From Desulfolinea sp964487745 (GTDB taxonomy: Bacteria > Chloroflexota > Anaerolineae > Anaerolineales > Villigracilaceae): a stretch of DNA of 64,000 nucleotides. The notes beneath the pieces are model-generated. The model worked only from the letters and a program-made list of their open reading frames with translations. It was not told the origin of the DNA and ran no database searches. Shown here piece after piece: positions 50,291 through 59,343 of this stretch (positions are counted from its first letter, which is position 1; every line of letters starts with the position of its first letter). Location of the stretch: contig CAZASG010000011.1 in NCBI GenBank assembly GCA_964487745.1, forward strand, positions 26,875-90,874, in the 5' to 3' direction. The position numbers and the translations under genes are program-made.

Positions 50291-51757
50291 ATGAGATTCC
50301 CCGTTCCGCATAGCTTATATGCTCGTTTGACCTTATCCCACCTTTTGGTAGCCATTGTCAGCATTGGCCTGATTTCTCTTTTTGCCAGCCACTCCATTGT
50401 GACTGCATCACGCGAACAAGTTGAGCACCATATGGAAGACTTGGCATTTGCTGCTAGCAATACTTTGGAAGAGCCTTTGGAAAAATTTCTAGAAGAAGAA
50501 ATCTCCTTTGCTGAAGTATATAATTCTATCGACTTTTTATTGAGAAGCGAAGAATACATTTCTTATACGCTGTACCTGGTTGATGGCACGCCGCTATACG
50601 ACAGTGATACAACCTCGCCAATGCAAGCTGATTGGGATTCCGCGCCTGAAGTTTTTATGGCATTGCAGGATGAAATTGGAGAAGGAGAGGTTATTCGCCC
50701 CAATGAACAAGGCACAGAGACATTTTACGTTGCTGTTCGTATTCAGCATGAAGACGAAATTTATGGCGTTTTGCGTTTAGCAACGCCCCTTGATCTTGCT
50801 TTAGCCTCAACTTCCATGCGGCGCTTATTGACTCTCCTTTTTCTCAGTGCGTTAGTAATTACTTTAGGAGTTGGTCTTGTCGGTTGGGCGCTTGCAAGGA
50901 ATTTGGCCAGTCCTATTGAAGAGTTGACAGAGATATCCGAGCGTTTGCGAGGCGGTGATTTGGAGGCAAGGGTGAAGCCTTCCGGTCCACAAGAGTTGCA
51001 TTTACTAGCAGAAACATTTAATAGTATGGCAAACCGCTTGGAAGGGCATATGGAAGAATTACGTACTTTCGTTGCTAATGCCAGCCATGAGTTACGTACG
51101 CCGCTGACTTCTGTAAAACTACGTGTAGAAGCTTTACGTGTAGGTGCTATGCGTGATACAGATGTTGCCGAGCGTTTTCTAGGTGATATGGAACATGAGA
51201 TAGATCGTTTAGGAGAAATGGTAAACGACTTGCTGGATTTGTCTCGGCTTGAAGCCGGAATGGAGTCTGATCAGCGTTGCCCAGTTGATGTTGTTACTCT
51301 CGTTAAAGAAGTCAGCGCCGTATTTCAGGTACGTGCAGAGCGTAAAGGGGTACACATCAATATTGTTTCTACTGATCCTGATTTCCCAACTCCGATAGTT
51401 AATGAAGAACAATTACGTCGCGTTTTTACGAATCTAATTGATAACGCTTTGAAGCACCTTCCCAAAGGTGGGAAGATAGACGTTCATTTACAACCTGATT
51501 TAAAGTCTAACACGCTAAACATTAAGGTGGCTGATACGGGGGCTGGGATTGACAAGAAATACCTTTCTCATATTTTTGAGCGCTTTTATCGGGTGGAGTC
51601 AACATTGCCTCGCGTTCATCGGACGTCTGGGAGTGGGTTAGGTTTGGCGATTGCCAAATCAATAGTTGAGCTTCACGGAGGAGAAATTTCTGTAACAAGT
51701 GAATTAGGGAAAGGAACTGCATTTCACATTAGATTACCTGTTATGCAGGAGCGATAA
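50291..51757 (+). CDS. sensor histidine kinase
   Basis: A 488-residue membrane sensor kinase. Helix 1 is near 15-35 (LSHLLVAIVSIGLISLFA), an acidic extracytoplasmic sensor region spans about 36-178, helix 2 near 180-200 (LLFLSALVITLGVGLVGWAL), then a HAMP domain (LASPIEELTEISERLRGGD), HisKA with NASHELRTPL (His266) and an ATPase domain with FTNLIDNALKH, DTGAGI and GSGLGLAIAKS. It starts at the base after the regulator stop. The signal is unknown; the periplasmic domain could sense electron acceptor or redox state. Confidence 0.93.
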   Translation: MRFPVPHSLYARLTLSHLLVAIVSIGLISLFASHSIVTASREQVEHHMEDLAFAASNTLEEPLEKFLEEEISFAEVYNSIDFLLRSEEYISYTLYLVDGTPLYDSDTTSPMQADWDSAPEVFMALQDEIGEGEVIRPNEQGTETFYVAVRIQHEDEIYGVLRLATPLDLALASTSMRRLLTLLFLSALVITLGVGLVGWALARNLASPIEELTEISERLRGGDLEARVKPSGPQELHLLAETFNSMANRLEGHMEELRTFVANASHELRTPLTSVKLRVEALRVGAMRDTDVAERFLGDMEHEIDRLGEMVNDLLDLSRLEAGMESDQRCPVDVVTLVKEVSAVFQVRAERKGVHINIVSTDPDFPTPIVNEEQLRRVFTNLIDNALKHLPKGGKIDVHLQPDLKSNTLNIKVADTGAGIDKKYLSHIFERFYRVESTLPRVHRTSGSGLGLAIAKSIVELHGGEISVTSELGKGTAFHIRLPVMQER

Positions 51758-51845
51758 GTTCATAAATCAGGATTTCTCATTGAGTGCTTTGCAGAATCCC
51801 TAAAAGCGGCATAGCCCTCAAATTAGTATAAGATACAATAGCGCT

Positions 51846-54800
51846 ATGCAATATCCAGATGCATTCCCAATTAGTAAAATAAAGATACGAGTTCCCCATC
51901 GACGTCATGATTGGATTGCTCGCGACAGGCTTCTTGAAGCACTTCATGATGATTTGGACAAGCAGCTTCTTTTAATTGTTGCCCCGGCAGGATATGGTAA
52001 AACTACTTTATTGGTAGATTTCGCTCATAATAGTGAACTCCCTGTGTGTTGGCTAGCTCTTGACGTTTTGGATAAAGAACCCCAGCGGTTTTTAGCATAT
52101 TTAGTTTCATCTATTGCAGAAAATTATCCTGAATTTGGCAAAGATGCTTTTGCTGCAATGGAGGGAATGAAATCATTTGAGCAGGATGGAGAACATATTT
52201 TAATTGCGCTCTCTAATGAAATAGAAGAAAAAATAGGAGAGCATTTCGTAGTTATTTTAGATGATTATCATATTGTGGGGGATGTTTTAATAATTCAACA
52301 ATTACTGAGTCGTTTATTGCAATTGACTGGTGAGCATTTTCATCTCATTTTAGCTTCTCGTAACCTTCCAGACATCCCTGATATATCTCAACTTGTTATT
52401 CGTAATCTTGTTGGTGGGCTTAGTTATGAAGAAATGGCATTTCAGCCTAAAGAAGTTCAAAAGTTGTTTTTGCAAGAAAATCGGGCAACTCTCTCGCTGC
52501 ACGATGCCGAAACTCTCGTTAGTGAAACAGAGGGGTGGATAGCTGCAATACAATTATCCGGTGGGCAGCCTGGGAATTTGTCAAAAGTGGATCCTCTCCG
52601 GTCAACACGCGAATTGTTTGATTTCTTCTCTAAGGAGGTCCTTGCCCGTCAACCAAGGAATATTCAACGCTTCCTGCTAATGACATCTTTTCTGGATCAT
52701 TTTGATGTGACTTTGTGTGAAGATGTACTTAACCCTCTGTTGACTGACGAAGATGATATTGCCTGGGCATCTTTGTTTGAAATAGTACGACGAGAAAATT
52801 TATTTAGCATCCTTGTGGATGATGATGGTCGTTGGATGCGCTATCATCACCTTTTTCAACATTTTCTGAGATCAAGACTTCGTTATACTGAGCCGGCACT
52901 AGCATGGCATATTCAACAAAATCTTGCCCGCGCATATGAAAAGCGAGAAGCTTGGGAGGAGGCCCTCCAGATTTATGCTGAGTTAGATGATAACAAGAAT
53001 CTTTCCCGTCTTTTATCCCAAACTGGATCGGTTTTTATTCGCGGAGGCCGAGTTTTAACTTTAGCGAGTTGGTTAGATCGACTAACGACGGAAATAATAT
53101 ATTCTGAGCCCGCAATACTTTCTCTCCAAGGGATAGTATATGCATCAATAGGAGAGACTGCGAAAGCGATAAAATTTTACAAACTGGCTGAAGAAAAGCT
53201 GCGTGCAGTGCAAAATCAATCTGATTTGGCACTTACCCTTGCTCGGCGAGCTGAAGCTTATCGACATCTTGGGCAATTTGACCAAGCTTTAGCTGATGCT
53301 GAAGAAGCCCTTTTATTGTCAAAAGGCAATACCAGTACTACAGCTTTTAAAATAGCTTATACAGATTCGCTACGAATAAAGGGGTTATCATTTTTTGGGC
53401 AAGGGCATCTAAAAAAGGCTTTATTTGAACTGCATGAAGCTTTACACGCTTGTCGCTTGTTAGGATTAACGTCAAATATCCCTATCCTTGAAACTGAATT
53501 GGGAGTGATCTATCGACGCTTAGGCGATCCGGATACGGCTGCTAGATATTATGATAGTGCTTTGAAGGTATGGAAAGATACTGGTAATACCGGATGGAAA
53601 GCGCGGCTGCTGAATAATTTAGGGTTGCTTTACCATATGACAGGGGAAATAGATAAAGCGTTACCTCTTTTAGATGAAGCTTTAGAAGTTGCTCAAAAAA
53701 GTGGCTATATCTGGCTACAAACAAACGAATTTATTAGTCTAGGGGATTTGTGGACAGACATAGGAGATTTTGAAATAGCTCATGAATATTATGACCAAGC
53801 CCTGACCTCAGCTACTCAATTAGGGGACTCTTTGTTAATTTTTTATGCTACTCTTGGTGAAGCACGCTTGAAGCGCTTGCAGGGAGAATTCTCGCAAGCG
53901 CTTGTTGAGTATGAACAGACAGAAATTAATCAGGTTAAGTTAGGGTTATATGAACAAGCGCTTCTTTATTTTGAAAGTGGAACTTGTTTAGTACAGTATG
54001 GGAATACAGAACAGGGAGTGGAGGCTTTGGAACAGGCAATAAACTTGCTGGATCAGAATCTAAATGAGATGGAACAAGCTAGTGCTCGACTGTGGATGAT
54101 TATTGCAATTTATGAAAAAGATACTGAAACCGCTCTTTCTCTTTTGAATGAGCTCTTACCTGTCCAAAAAAACTGGAGCAAAGCTACGCCTCTAATGATT
54201 AATGCGGGAAGAATAGTAGATTGGATAAAGAGGACAGCTACGATTGATGTAGATGATCTTTTGGTTGTTGATTTCTTTCAACAGGCGGAAAAGATTAATG
54301 AGAACTTGTCGAAATTTCGAATAGAGTTGCAGCAAGTAGCAACAAAGGATGAAAAAAAGACAACTCTAGAGTTCTGTACTTTTGGTAATGTACGGGCTTA
54401 TAAAAATGGCCGTGAACTTAAAGTGTCTGATTGGCAAACTCGTGAAGCGAAGGAACTGTTTTTTTTCTTATTGCAATCCCCTCCAATAACAAAAGAAAAA
54501 ATAGGTTTGGTGTTTTGGCCTGATATTACACCAGCACGATTAAAGATGCGCTTCAAAATTAATATATATAGGATACGTCAAGCTCTGGGGCAAGATGTTC
54601 TTCTTTTTGATGCTGGCCAATATTATTTCAATAAAACACTGAGCTACAAGTGGGATCGTGAACAATTTGACAATCTGATAAAGACGGCAGAAAAAGCATC
54701 TAACAGGTATCAACTGTTGGAACAAGCCTTAGCGGTTGTTCATGGTTTCTATATGGCAGATTTACACACAGATTGGGCCGACTCTGATCGTTTTAATTAC

Positions 54801-55079
54801 CAAGAGATAATTCAACAAACTATGGTGGAGTTGACAGAATACTATTTACAAAGCGGACAGATATCAAAAAGCCTTCAATTTGCGAGACAAATCATAGAAA
54901 ACGATTCCTTAGTAGAAACAGGACATCGTTTATTGCTTCAAGTATATGCAGCTTTACATGATCAAGTTAATCTAATACGTCACTATCAAGAATATGAAAG
55001 GGCACTAAGCGAAGAGCTCGGTATACAACCCTCTTCGAGCTTTCTTGCTTTATATAATGAATTAATACAAAATATCTGA
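51846..55079 (+). CDS. STAND ATPase transcriptional regulator with BTAD domain
   Basis: A 1077-residue MalT-like regulator. The N-terminal STAND ATPase has Walker A APAGYGKTT (46-54) and a Walker B-like VVILDDYH near 134-142. From about 350 to 840 come TPR-type helical repeats (AYEKREAWEEALQIYAEL and AEAYRHLGQFDQALADAEEAL). The C-terminal 240 residues contain an OmpR-like winged helix (TFGNVRAYKNGRELKVSDWQ) and a BTAD-type helical domain ending EYERALSEELGIQPS. Such regulators sense a ligand or peptide and switch on nearby genes. It is the first gene of the small cassette that follows, so it probably controls it. A TACAAT box lies a few bases before the ATG. Confidence 0.9.
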   Translation: MQYPDAFPISKIKIRVPHRRHDWIARDRLLEALHDDLDKQLLLIVAPAGYGKTTLLVDFAHNSELPVCWLALDVLDKEPQRFLAYLVSSIAENYPEFGKDAFAAMEGMKSFEQDGEHILIALSNEIEEKIGEHFVVILDDYHIVGDVLIIQQLLSRLLQLTGEHFHLILASRNLPDIPDISQLVIRNLVGGLSYEEMAFQPKEVQKLFLQENRATLSLHDAETLVSETEGWIAAIQLSGGQPGNLSKVDPLRSTRELFDFFSKEVLARQPRNIQRFLLMTSFLDHFDVTLCEDVLNPLLTDEDDIAWASLFEIVRRENLFSILVDDDGRWMRYHHLFQHFLRSRLRYTEPALAWHIQQNLARAYEKREAWEEALQIYAELDDNKNLSRLLSQTGSVFIRGGRVLTLASWLDRLTTEIIYSEPAILSLQGIVYASIGETAKAIKFYKLAEEKLRAVQNQSDLALTLARRAEAYRHLGQFDQALADAEEALLLSKGNTSTTAFKIAYTDSLRIKGLSFFGQGHLKKALFELHEALHACRLLGLTSNIPILETELGVIYRRLGDPDTAARYYDSALKVWKDTGNTGWKARLLNNLGLLYHMTGEIDKALPLLDEALEVAQKSGYIWLQTNEFISLGDLWTDIGDFEIAHEYYDQALTSATQLGDSLLIFYATLGEARLKRLQGEFSQALVEYEQTEINQVKLGLYEQALLYFESGTCLVQYGNTEQGVEALEQAINLLDQNLNEMEQASARLWMIIAIYEKDTETALSLLNELLPVQKNWSKATPLMINAGRIVDWIKRTATIDVDDLLVVDFFQQAEKINENLSKFRIELQQVATKDEKKTTLEFCTFGNVRAYKNGRELKVSDWQTREAKELFFFLLQSPPITKEKIGLVFWPDITPARLKMRFKINIYRIRQALGQDVLLFDAGQYYFNKTLSYKWDREQFDNLIKTAEKASNRYQLLEQALAVVHGFYMADLHTDWADSDRFNYQEIIQQTMVELTEYYLQSGQISKSLQFARQIIENDSLVETGHRLLLQVYAALHDQVNLIRHYQEYERALSEELGIQPSSSFLALYNELIQNI

Positions 55080-55151
55080 GGCCACCTTTGTAACCAGAAG
55101 TTGGGTAAAGTTATAGCAAATATCCAACTAGATAAACCTGAAAGGTGTCCC

Positions 55152-55295
55152 ATGAATAAGTTCTTCTCACACGTCTCTCTGGCCATTTCCAAAATCAATA
55201 AGAATCATTTGCAGGTTTTGTTAATGCTCTTGGTATTAGGCATGTTGGTTCTTGGTGCAGGTGCTCCTGAAGTTGTTGGAGGGTCTGGCGGATAG
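55152..55295 (+). CDS. 47-residue membrane peptide
   Basis: A short frame with AAAGGTG seven bases upstream. A basic amphipathic start (NKFFSHVSLAISKINKNH) precedes a hydrophobic helix (LQVLLMLLVLGMLVLGAG), ending APEVVGGSGG. This is the general shape of a secreted or membrane-bound peptide with a Gly-rich C-terminus. It lies 72 bases after the STAND/BTAD regulator and just before a DUF5317 gene. I do not recognise a family; the role as a signal or as a small membrane subunit is inference. It is too short for certainty but its ribosome site and neighbours support it. Confidence 0.55.
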   Translation: MNKFFSHVSLAISKINKNHLQVLLMLLVLGMLVLGAGAPEVVGGSGG

Positions 55296-55304
55296 TTATA
55301 GTTT

Positions 55305-55859
55305 ATGGTTCTGCTTGTAGCCGTTCTCGCTGGCATTCTAATTGGAGTTTTATCTGCTAGATGGAAAGGGGAAGAGTGGTCTCCTCCTTTTTTCCAGGCT
55401 ACGTGGTTAGTATTTTTAGGGTTTTTACCTCAGCTCCTAACTATTTACATACCTGTTACTCGTGAATACTTTTCAGATAGACTAGCCTCGGCTAGTCTAA
55501 TCTTTTCTCAGCTATTGCTCTTAATTTTTACTATAGTTAATCGGCGTTTGCCAGGCATGTATCTTCTGATGCTTGGATTGGGCGCTAATTTACTGGCTAT
55601 TTTGGCAAATGGCGGATTTATGCCTTTGTCGCTGGAAACTGCTTCTAAGTTGTGGGAGCAGTCGGCTTTAGCTACGCTGAAAATAGGGGAACGCATTTCT
55701 TCCGGGAGCAAAGATGTTTTGTTATTGAGAGAGCAGATCGTTTTCCCTTGGCTAGCGGATCGATTTCTTCCTCCTGATTTTCTTTCATATCGTTTTGCTT
55801 ATAGTCTTGGAGATATATTCATTTCTGTTGGTGCCTTTTACATGTTAGTAAAGAAATAG
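55305..55859 (+). CDS. DUF5317 membrane protein
   Basis: A 184-residue integral membrane protein with about five helices. LLMLGLGANLLAILANGGFMPLS is the hallmark of DUF5317, and the last helix lies near 162-182 (FAYSLGDIFISVGAFYMLV). The function of DUF5317 is not known. It lies between the 47-residue peptide and the NHLP-like gene. Confidence 0.8.
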   Translation: MVLLVAVLAGILIGVLSARWKGEEWSPPFFQATWLVFLGFLPQLLTIYIPVTREYFSDRLASASLIFSQLLLLIFTIVNRRLPGMYLLMLGLGANLLAILANGGFMPLSLETASKLWEQSALATLKIGERISSGSKDVLLLREQIVFPWLADRFLPPDFLSYRFAYSLGDIFISVGAFYMLVKK

Positions 55860-55926
55860 ACGATGATTTCGTGTTTATAAATGAAGCTTTCCCAAGTATG
55901 CCCTTTTATACTAGATAGGAAATAAT

Positions 55927-56196
55927 ATGACTACAAAACCATTAGTTCATAAATTAGATGTAGTTTTCACCTCCTCTGATGATCTCCCAGCTATAAACCG
56001 ATTATTAGCTGCAGCAGCTATAAATTCGCGATTTCGTGCTGCATTATTGGCGGATCCTGAGGTTGCTCTTCAAGCTGGCTTTGGTGGTGAATTATTTTCA
56101 TTTTCAGATAGCACCTATAATATTTTGGCATCGATCAGGGCATATGACTTGTCCGATTTCATTCAGAAGCTCAGTGAAACAAATTTGCTAGCATAA
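55927..56196 (+). CDS. NHLP-like small protein
   Basis: An 89-residue soluble protein. The core INRLLAAAAINSRFRAALL, then ADPEVALQAGFGGELFSFSD, recalls the nitrile-hydratase-leader-like (NHLP/Os1348) clan, where FRxxLLxDPxxAL and a downstream Gly-Glu patch are typical. In that clan many members are RiPP precursors. Here the C-terminal half (NILASIRAYDLSDFIQKL) is not an obvious core peptide; a maturation enzyme is not adjacent. AGGAAATAAT precedes the start. The assignment is by pattern and tentative. Confidence 0.55.
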   Translation: MTTKPLVHKLDVVFTSSDDLPAINRLLAAAAINSRFRAALLADPEVALQAGFGGELFSFSDSTYNILASIRAYDLSDFIQKLSETNLLA

Positions 56197-56220
56197 CCAT
56201 AAATGAACTAAATAAAATCT

Positions 56221-57729
56221 ATGGGTTTCTTTGTCGATCGACCTGTTCTGAGCATTGATGGAGGGGGAGTATCTGCATTTAAGTCTACTAAAGCAACCAC
56301 GCTAGGAGAAAAGTGGACACGTATTTGTGTAGACTATGGGGGGGCTTCCAAAGCGTGGATCGCAGAAATTGATGAAAACATGAATATCAATTGGGTTTCT
56401 GGATGGCCCGAAGATTCAACCCCCAAAGTGTTTTGGGGCGATATACAGGAGAACACGGCGCAAAGTGGACAAAGAGCAATTCTTTTTGATCACAAAAGGG
56501 AAATCAGCTTAGGGATATTTCCAATTTTGGATGATGATCAAGTTATTGGATTGCTGGCTTTGCATGGCTTGAGTGTAGATTTTTTTACCCCTTCTGTAAT
56601 TGGCTGGATAGAAGCCTTGGTTATTTCTATCTCTCATAGTTTTGTTCAAGAGAGAAAGACAGTGAAATGGAAGCAGGTTGCATACTCTATCAACCGTATT
56701 TTGCAATCCAGTTTGAAACTGAAAGAAGATTTGCAGGCGGTTTTAGGAATATTGACGGATACGATTGGCGCGAATGCAGCTCTTGTATGTAGGCGGGGGG
56801 TAAGTCATGAATATTATGAGTTATTTGCCACACATGGACTTGATGAATCAATTTTAGCTAGCCTGCCTCCTTATCCTATTAAGAACACAATTTTTGGGAA
56901 TAAGAGTGAGGCAATCCAATTTGAGATACTTGAGCAAAAAGCTAGAGATCGAAGACAGAATACACTTCTTTGCAAAGGCTATAAGACATATGTAAGATTG
57001 CCTTTAGTGATCAATTGGGAAGTGCTTGGTGTTCTTGAAATTTTTTGGCGTTCTCAACAAGAAGATCAGGATAAACTGGATATGATCAGAACTGTTGGGG
57101 GGACAATCGCGTGGGCAATTGAACACGGGTCAATGTTCAACGATCTTAAACGCCGAAATAAAGAATTAATTTCAACCTATACGGCAACGATCGAGGGCCT
57201 TTCTCGTGCCCTTGAGCTTCGTGATCTGGAAACACAAGGACATACACGCAGAGTTAGTGATTTGACTTTGCGATTAGCCAGGCATATGCAAATTCCGGAA
57301 GATGAGCATGTTTTTTTGTTGCACGGTGCCCTTTTACATGATATTGGGAAACTGGGTATCCCAGATGCCATTCTCCTGAAACCTGGAAGTCTTAATTCTC
57401 AAGAATGGGAAGTTATGAAGCAACATCCGCAATATGCTTATAATATTCTCGCTCCTATTATTAGTTTACGGGAGACGTTGGATATTCCTCTATACCATCA
57501 TGAGCGCTGGGATGGCTCAGGCTATCCCTTTGGACTTTCTGGAGAAAAGATACCCGTTGCAGCTCGTCTGTTTGCAATTGTGGATGTCTTCGATGCTTTG
57601 ACCTCTGATCGCCCCTATCGTTCTGCCTGGCCCTATTCTGAAGCTGTTGCCTATATTCGTGAGCAGTCAGGTGAGTTATTCGATCCGGAGATTGTGTCTA
57701 AATTTCTAGAGTTGATCAGGAAAGCCTAA
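56221..57729 (+). CDS. GAF-like / HD-GYP phosphodiesterase
   Basis: A 502-residue cytoplasmic protein. Residues about 10-160 and 170-300 look like two GAF-type sensor domains; the C-terminal 180 residues form an HD-GYP domain with HDIGKLGIPDAILLKPG (HD at 373-374), HHERWDGSGYP, and FAIVDVFDALTSDRPYR. The HD-GYP signature suggests cleavage of cyclic-di-GMP or a similar dinucleotide; the GAF domains would sense a ligand. It ends the regulator cassette, with a strong terminator. The ribosome site is weak. Confidence 0.88.
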   Translation: MGFFVDRPVLSIDGGGVSAFKSTKATTLGEKWTRICVDYGGASKAWIAEIDENMNINWVSGWPEDSTPKVFWGDIQENTAQSGQRAILFDHKREISLGIFPILDDDQVIGLLALHGLSVDFFTPSVIGWIEALVISISHSFVQERKTVKWKQVAYSINRILQSSLKLKEDLQAVLGILTDTIGANAALVCRRGVSHEYYELFATHGLDESILASLPPYPIKNTIFGNKSEAIQFEILEQKARDRRQNTLLCKGYKTYVRLPLVINWEVLGVLEIFWRSQQEDQDKLDMIRTVGGTIAWAIEHGSMFNDLKRRNKELISTYTATIEGLSRALELRDLETQGHTRRVSDLTLRLARHMQIPEDEHVFLLHGALLHDIGKLGIPDAILLKPGSLNSQEWEVMKQHPQYAYNILAPIISLRETLDIPLYHHERWDGSGYPFGLSGEKIPVAARLFAIVDVFDALTSDRPYRSAWPYSEAVAYIREQSGELFDPEIVSKFLELIRKA

Positions 57730-57736
57730 AAAATAT

Positions 57737-57768
57737 GCAAAAGCGCCATCAGAAGATGGCGCTTTTGC
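57737..57768. terminator. terminator after the HD-GYP gene
   Basis: GCAAAAGCGCCATC and GATGGCGCTTTTGC are perfect 14-base arms with a four-base loop, at the end of the regulator cassette and facing the small gene on the other strand. Confidence 0.8.
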
Positions 57769-57798
57769 TATAGATAATTATGTTCTTTCGTTTTTATG

Positions 57799-57990
57799 CT
57801 ATTTATCCCAGCCTTGCTCGGGCAATAATTCAACAACCTTGCTTATAACTTTTTCTCGCTCTTCGGAGCCTATCTTTAGATTATCAACCCAAATTACGCC
57901 ATCCACAATTTCAGGGACTTGCTCAATGGGCAAGTTATAAGGCAAATTACTTTCAAGGATAATCTCGCTGGCAAATTTAGTTATATCCAT
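57799..57990 (-). CDS. hypothetical 63-residue protein
   Basis: A short acidic protein (MDITKFASEIILESN...PEQGWDK) of unknown family. TATAAT lies only six bases before the ATG at 57990, with GTGATT 17 bases upstream of it, so the mRNA may be leaderless; an in-frame ATG at 58020 is the alternative start. A perfect palindrome lies just upstream. Confidence 0.4.
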   Translation of the reverse strand: MDITKFASEIILESNLPYNLPIEQVPEIVDGVIWVDNLKIGSEEREKVISKVVELLPEQGWDK

Positions 57991-58025
57991 AGCGACATTA
58001 TATGGCGAAGGTAAAAACAAATCAC

Positions 58026-58039
58026 TACACTTTAGTGTA
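58026..58039. promoter_or_regulatory. perfect 14-base palindrome
   Basis: TACACTTTAGTGTA is a perfect palindrome located just upstream of the probable promoter of the 63-residue gene. It may be an operator. Confidence 0.35.
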
Positions 58040-58122
58040 AAAAAAGACCCATTATTAAGTATGTGATTAGGATAGGAATCTTAGTGGCTTCTTGTTGAGA
58101 AATAGCAGAGAATATGAAAATA

Positions 58123-58148
58123 AAAATCCCCTAGATTTAGGGGATTTT
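58123..58148. terminator. terminator near tRNA-Lys
   Basis: AAAATCCCCTA and TAGGGGATTTT form an 11-pair stem with a four-base loop, just 3' of the tRNA on the minus strand. Confidence 0.75.
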
Positions 58149-58154
58149 ACACTG

Positions 58155-58228
58155 TGACCGACCTGGGACTCGAACCCAGAACCGATTGATTAAGAGTCAA
58201 TTGCTCTGCCAAATTGAGCTAGTCGGCC
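58155..58228 (-). tRNA. tRNA-Lys(CTT)
   Basis: On the minus strand GGCCGAC pairs with GTCGGTC as the acceptor stem with one G-U pair. The D-arm has AGCTCAATTTGGCAGAGC, the anticodon loop is CTCTTAA with anticodon CTT, and the T-loop GGTTCGAGTCCC follows CTGGG. The discriminator is A; CCA is not encoded (CAG follows). A terminator follows it. The remainder of the gap from 58021 to 58331 holds the palindrome and terminator listed here. Confidence 0.95.
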
Positions 58229-58331
58229 ATGCGGAGAAGATTATACCGCAAAGGATGGCACTGTCAACAAAGTTTGCTGTGCGTTGGCATCCCCTGTATA
58301 CTATTGGATAATTGAGCCAAAGGAGTTTTAT

Positions 58332-59255
58332 ATGAAGCGATTTTGGATTCTTCTCTTTTCCCTGATACTGATAGGATGTTCTCTTCCTGCAACGGATGCA
58401 ACACCCGCGCCGAACGCGACCCTGAGCTTGCCCTCTGCAAGCCAAACCCCGCCGCCACCTACACAGGCTCCCATTATTGCTACGGCGACAACGATGACCG
58501 GACCCTCCGCGCCGACCGGAACATCGGGCGCGGCAGCCGTCGTCTTGGTTGGGGAGGGGGATGTGCTAAACGTTCGTTCGGGGGCGGGGATCGAGAATCC
58601 CGTTGTCGAGTCAGTTGCCTTCAATGCGACGACGTTGACGCGCACGGGGCAGACGCAGCTTGTCGGTGAAGAGACTTGGGCTGAAGTGCAAACGTCCACA
58701 ACGGGAGCAGGTTGGATCAACGCGCGATACCTGACGGAATATGTGTCGATGCAGCAATTCTGTATCGATCCACAAGTCCAGTTTTTGCTTGATGATCTCA
58801 AGATCGCCTTTGAAAATGAAGACGGGCAGTTATTCTCATCGCTGGTCAGCCCGCTACACGGACTTGATCTACGCTATTACCGCTACGGAACGCTGGCAAA
58901 TTACAGCCCGGATGAAGCCGCTTGGGTTTTTCAGAGCACCTACGAAGTGGATTGGGGCGATGAGCCCGGGAGTGGTTTTGAGAAATTGGGCACCTTTAGC
59001 GAAGTCCCTCTGCCGGTCTTAAAGGAAGTTTTTAGCTCGCTTTATGAGCTTTCGTGCAACGATGTGGGCGTAGCTTCGGCTTTTGCGCAGGAGCCCTGGC
59101 CCCCTGAATATGCCAATATCAACTTTTACAATCTCTTCAAACCCGGCACCGATCAATATGGTGGCTTGGATTGGCGCTCGTGGCTGGTGGGCGTTGAATA
59201 CGTGAATGGGAAACCCTATCTCTTTGTGTTGATCCATTTTCAGTGGGCGCCGTAA
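58332..59255 (+). CDS. SH3b-domain lipoprotein
   Basis: A 307-residue exported protein. The lipobox is LIGC near residue 16, after FWILLFSLIL. A Thr/Pro-rich linker leads to an SH3b domain near 75-135 (GDVLNVRSGAGIENPVVE to GWINARYL). The last 170 residues form a beta-rich domain with two cysteines, FCIDPQVQFLLDDLKIAF, DLRYYRYGTLANYSPDEA and YLFVLIHFQW, which I do not recognise. The ATG at 58332 has AAAGGAG upstream. It is a likely cell-wall or peptide-binding surface protein. Confidence 0.85.
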   Translation: MKRFWILLFSLILIGCSLPATDATPAPNATLSLPSASQTPPPPTQAPIIATATTMTGPSAPTGTSGAAAVVLVGEGDVLNVRSGAGIENPVVESVAFNATTLTRTGQTQLVGEETWAEVQTSTTGAGWINARYLTEYVSMQQFCIDPQVQFLLDDLKIAFENEDGQLFSSLVSPLHGLDLRYYRYGTLANYSPDEAAWVFQSTYEVDWGDEPGSGFEKLGTFSEVPLPVLKEVFSSLYELSCNDVGVASAFAQEPWPPEYANINFYNLFKPGTDQYGGLDWRSWLVGVEYVNGKPYLFVLIHFQWAP

Positions 59256-59270
59256 TTTAACCTGGTGTGC

Positions 59271-59315
59271 GTCGCACCAGTTTCGACAGGCAGATTCTTG
59301 TCGTTTTGGTGCGAC
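59271..59315. repeat. nested inverted repeat after SH3b lipoprotein
   Basis: GTCGCACCA and TGGTGCGAC pair, with an inner CGACAGG/CTTGTCG pair. The two SH3b genes converge here. No strong T run follows; it may be a nomadic palindrome or a terminator. Confidence 0.5.
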
Positions 59316-59343
59316 ACACTTCTAGTTAGGAGAGACAAGGGGG

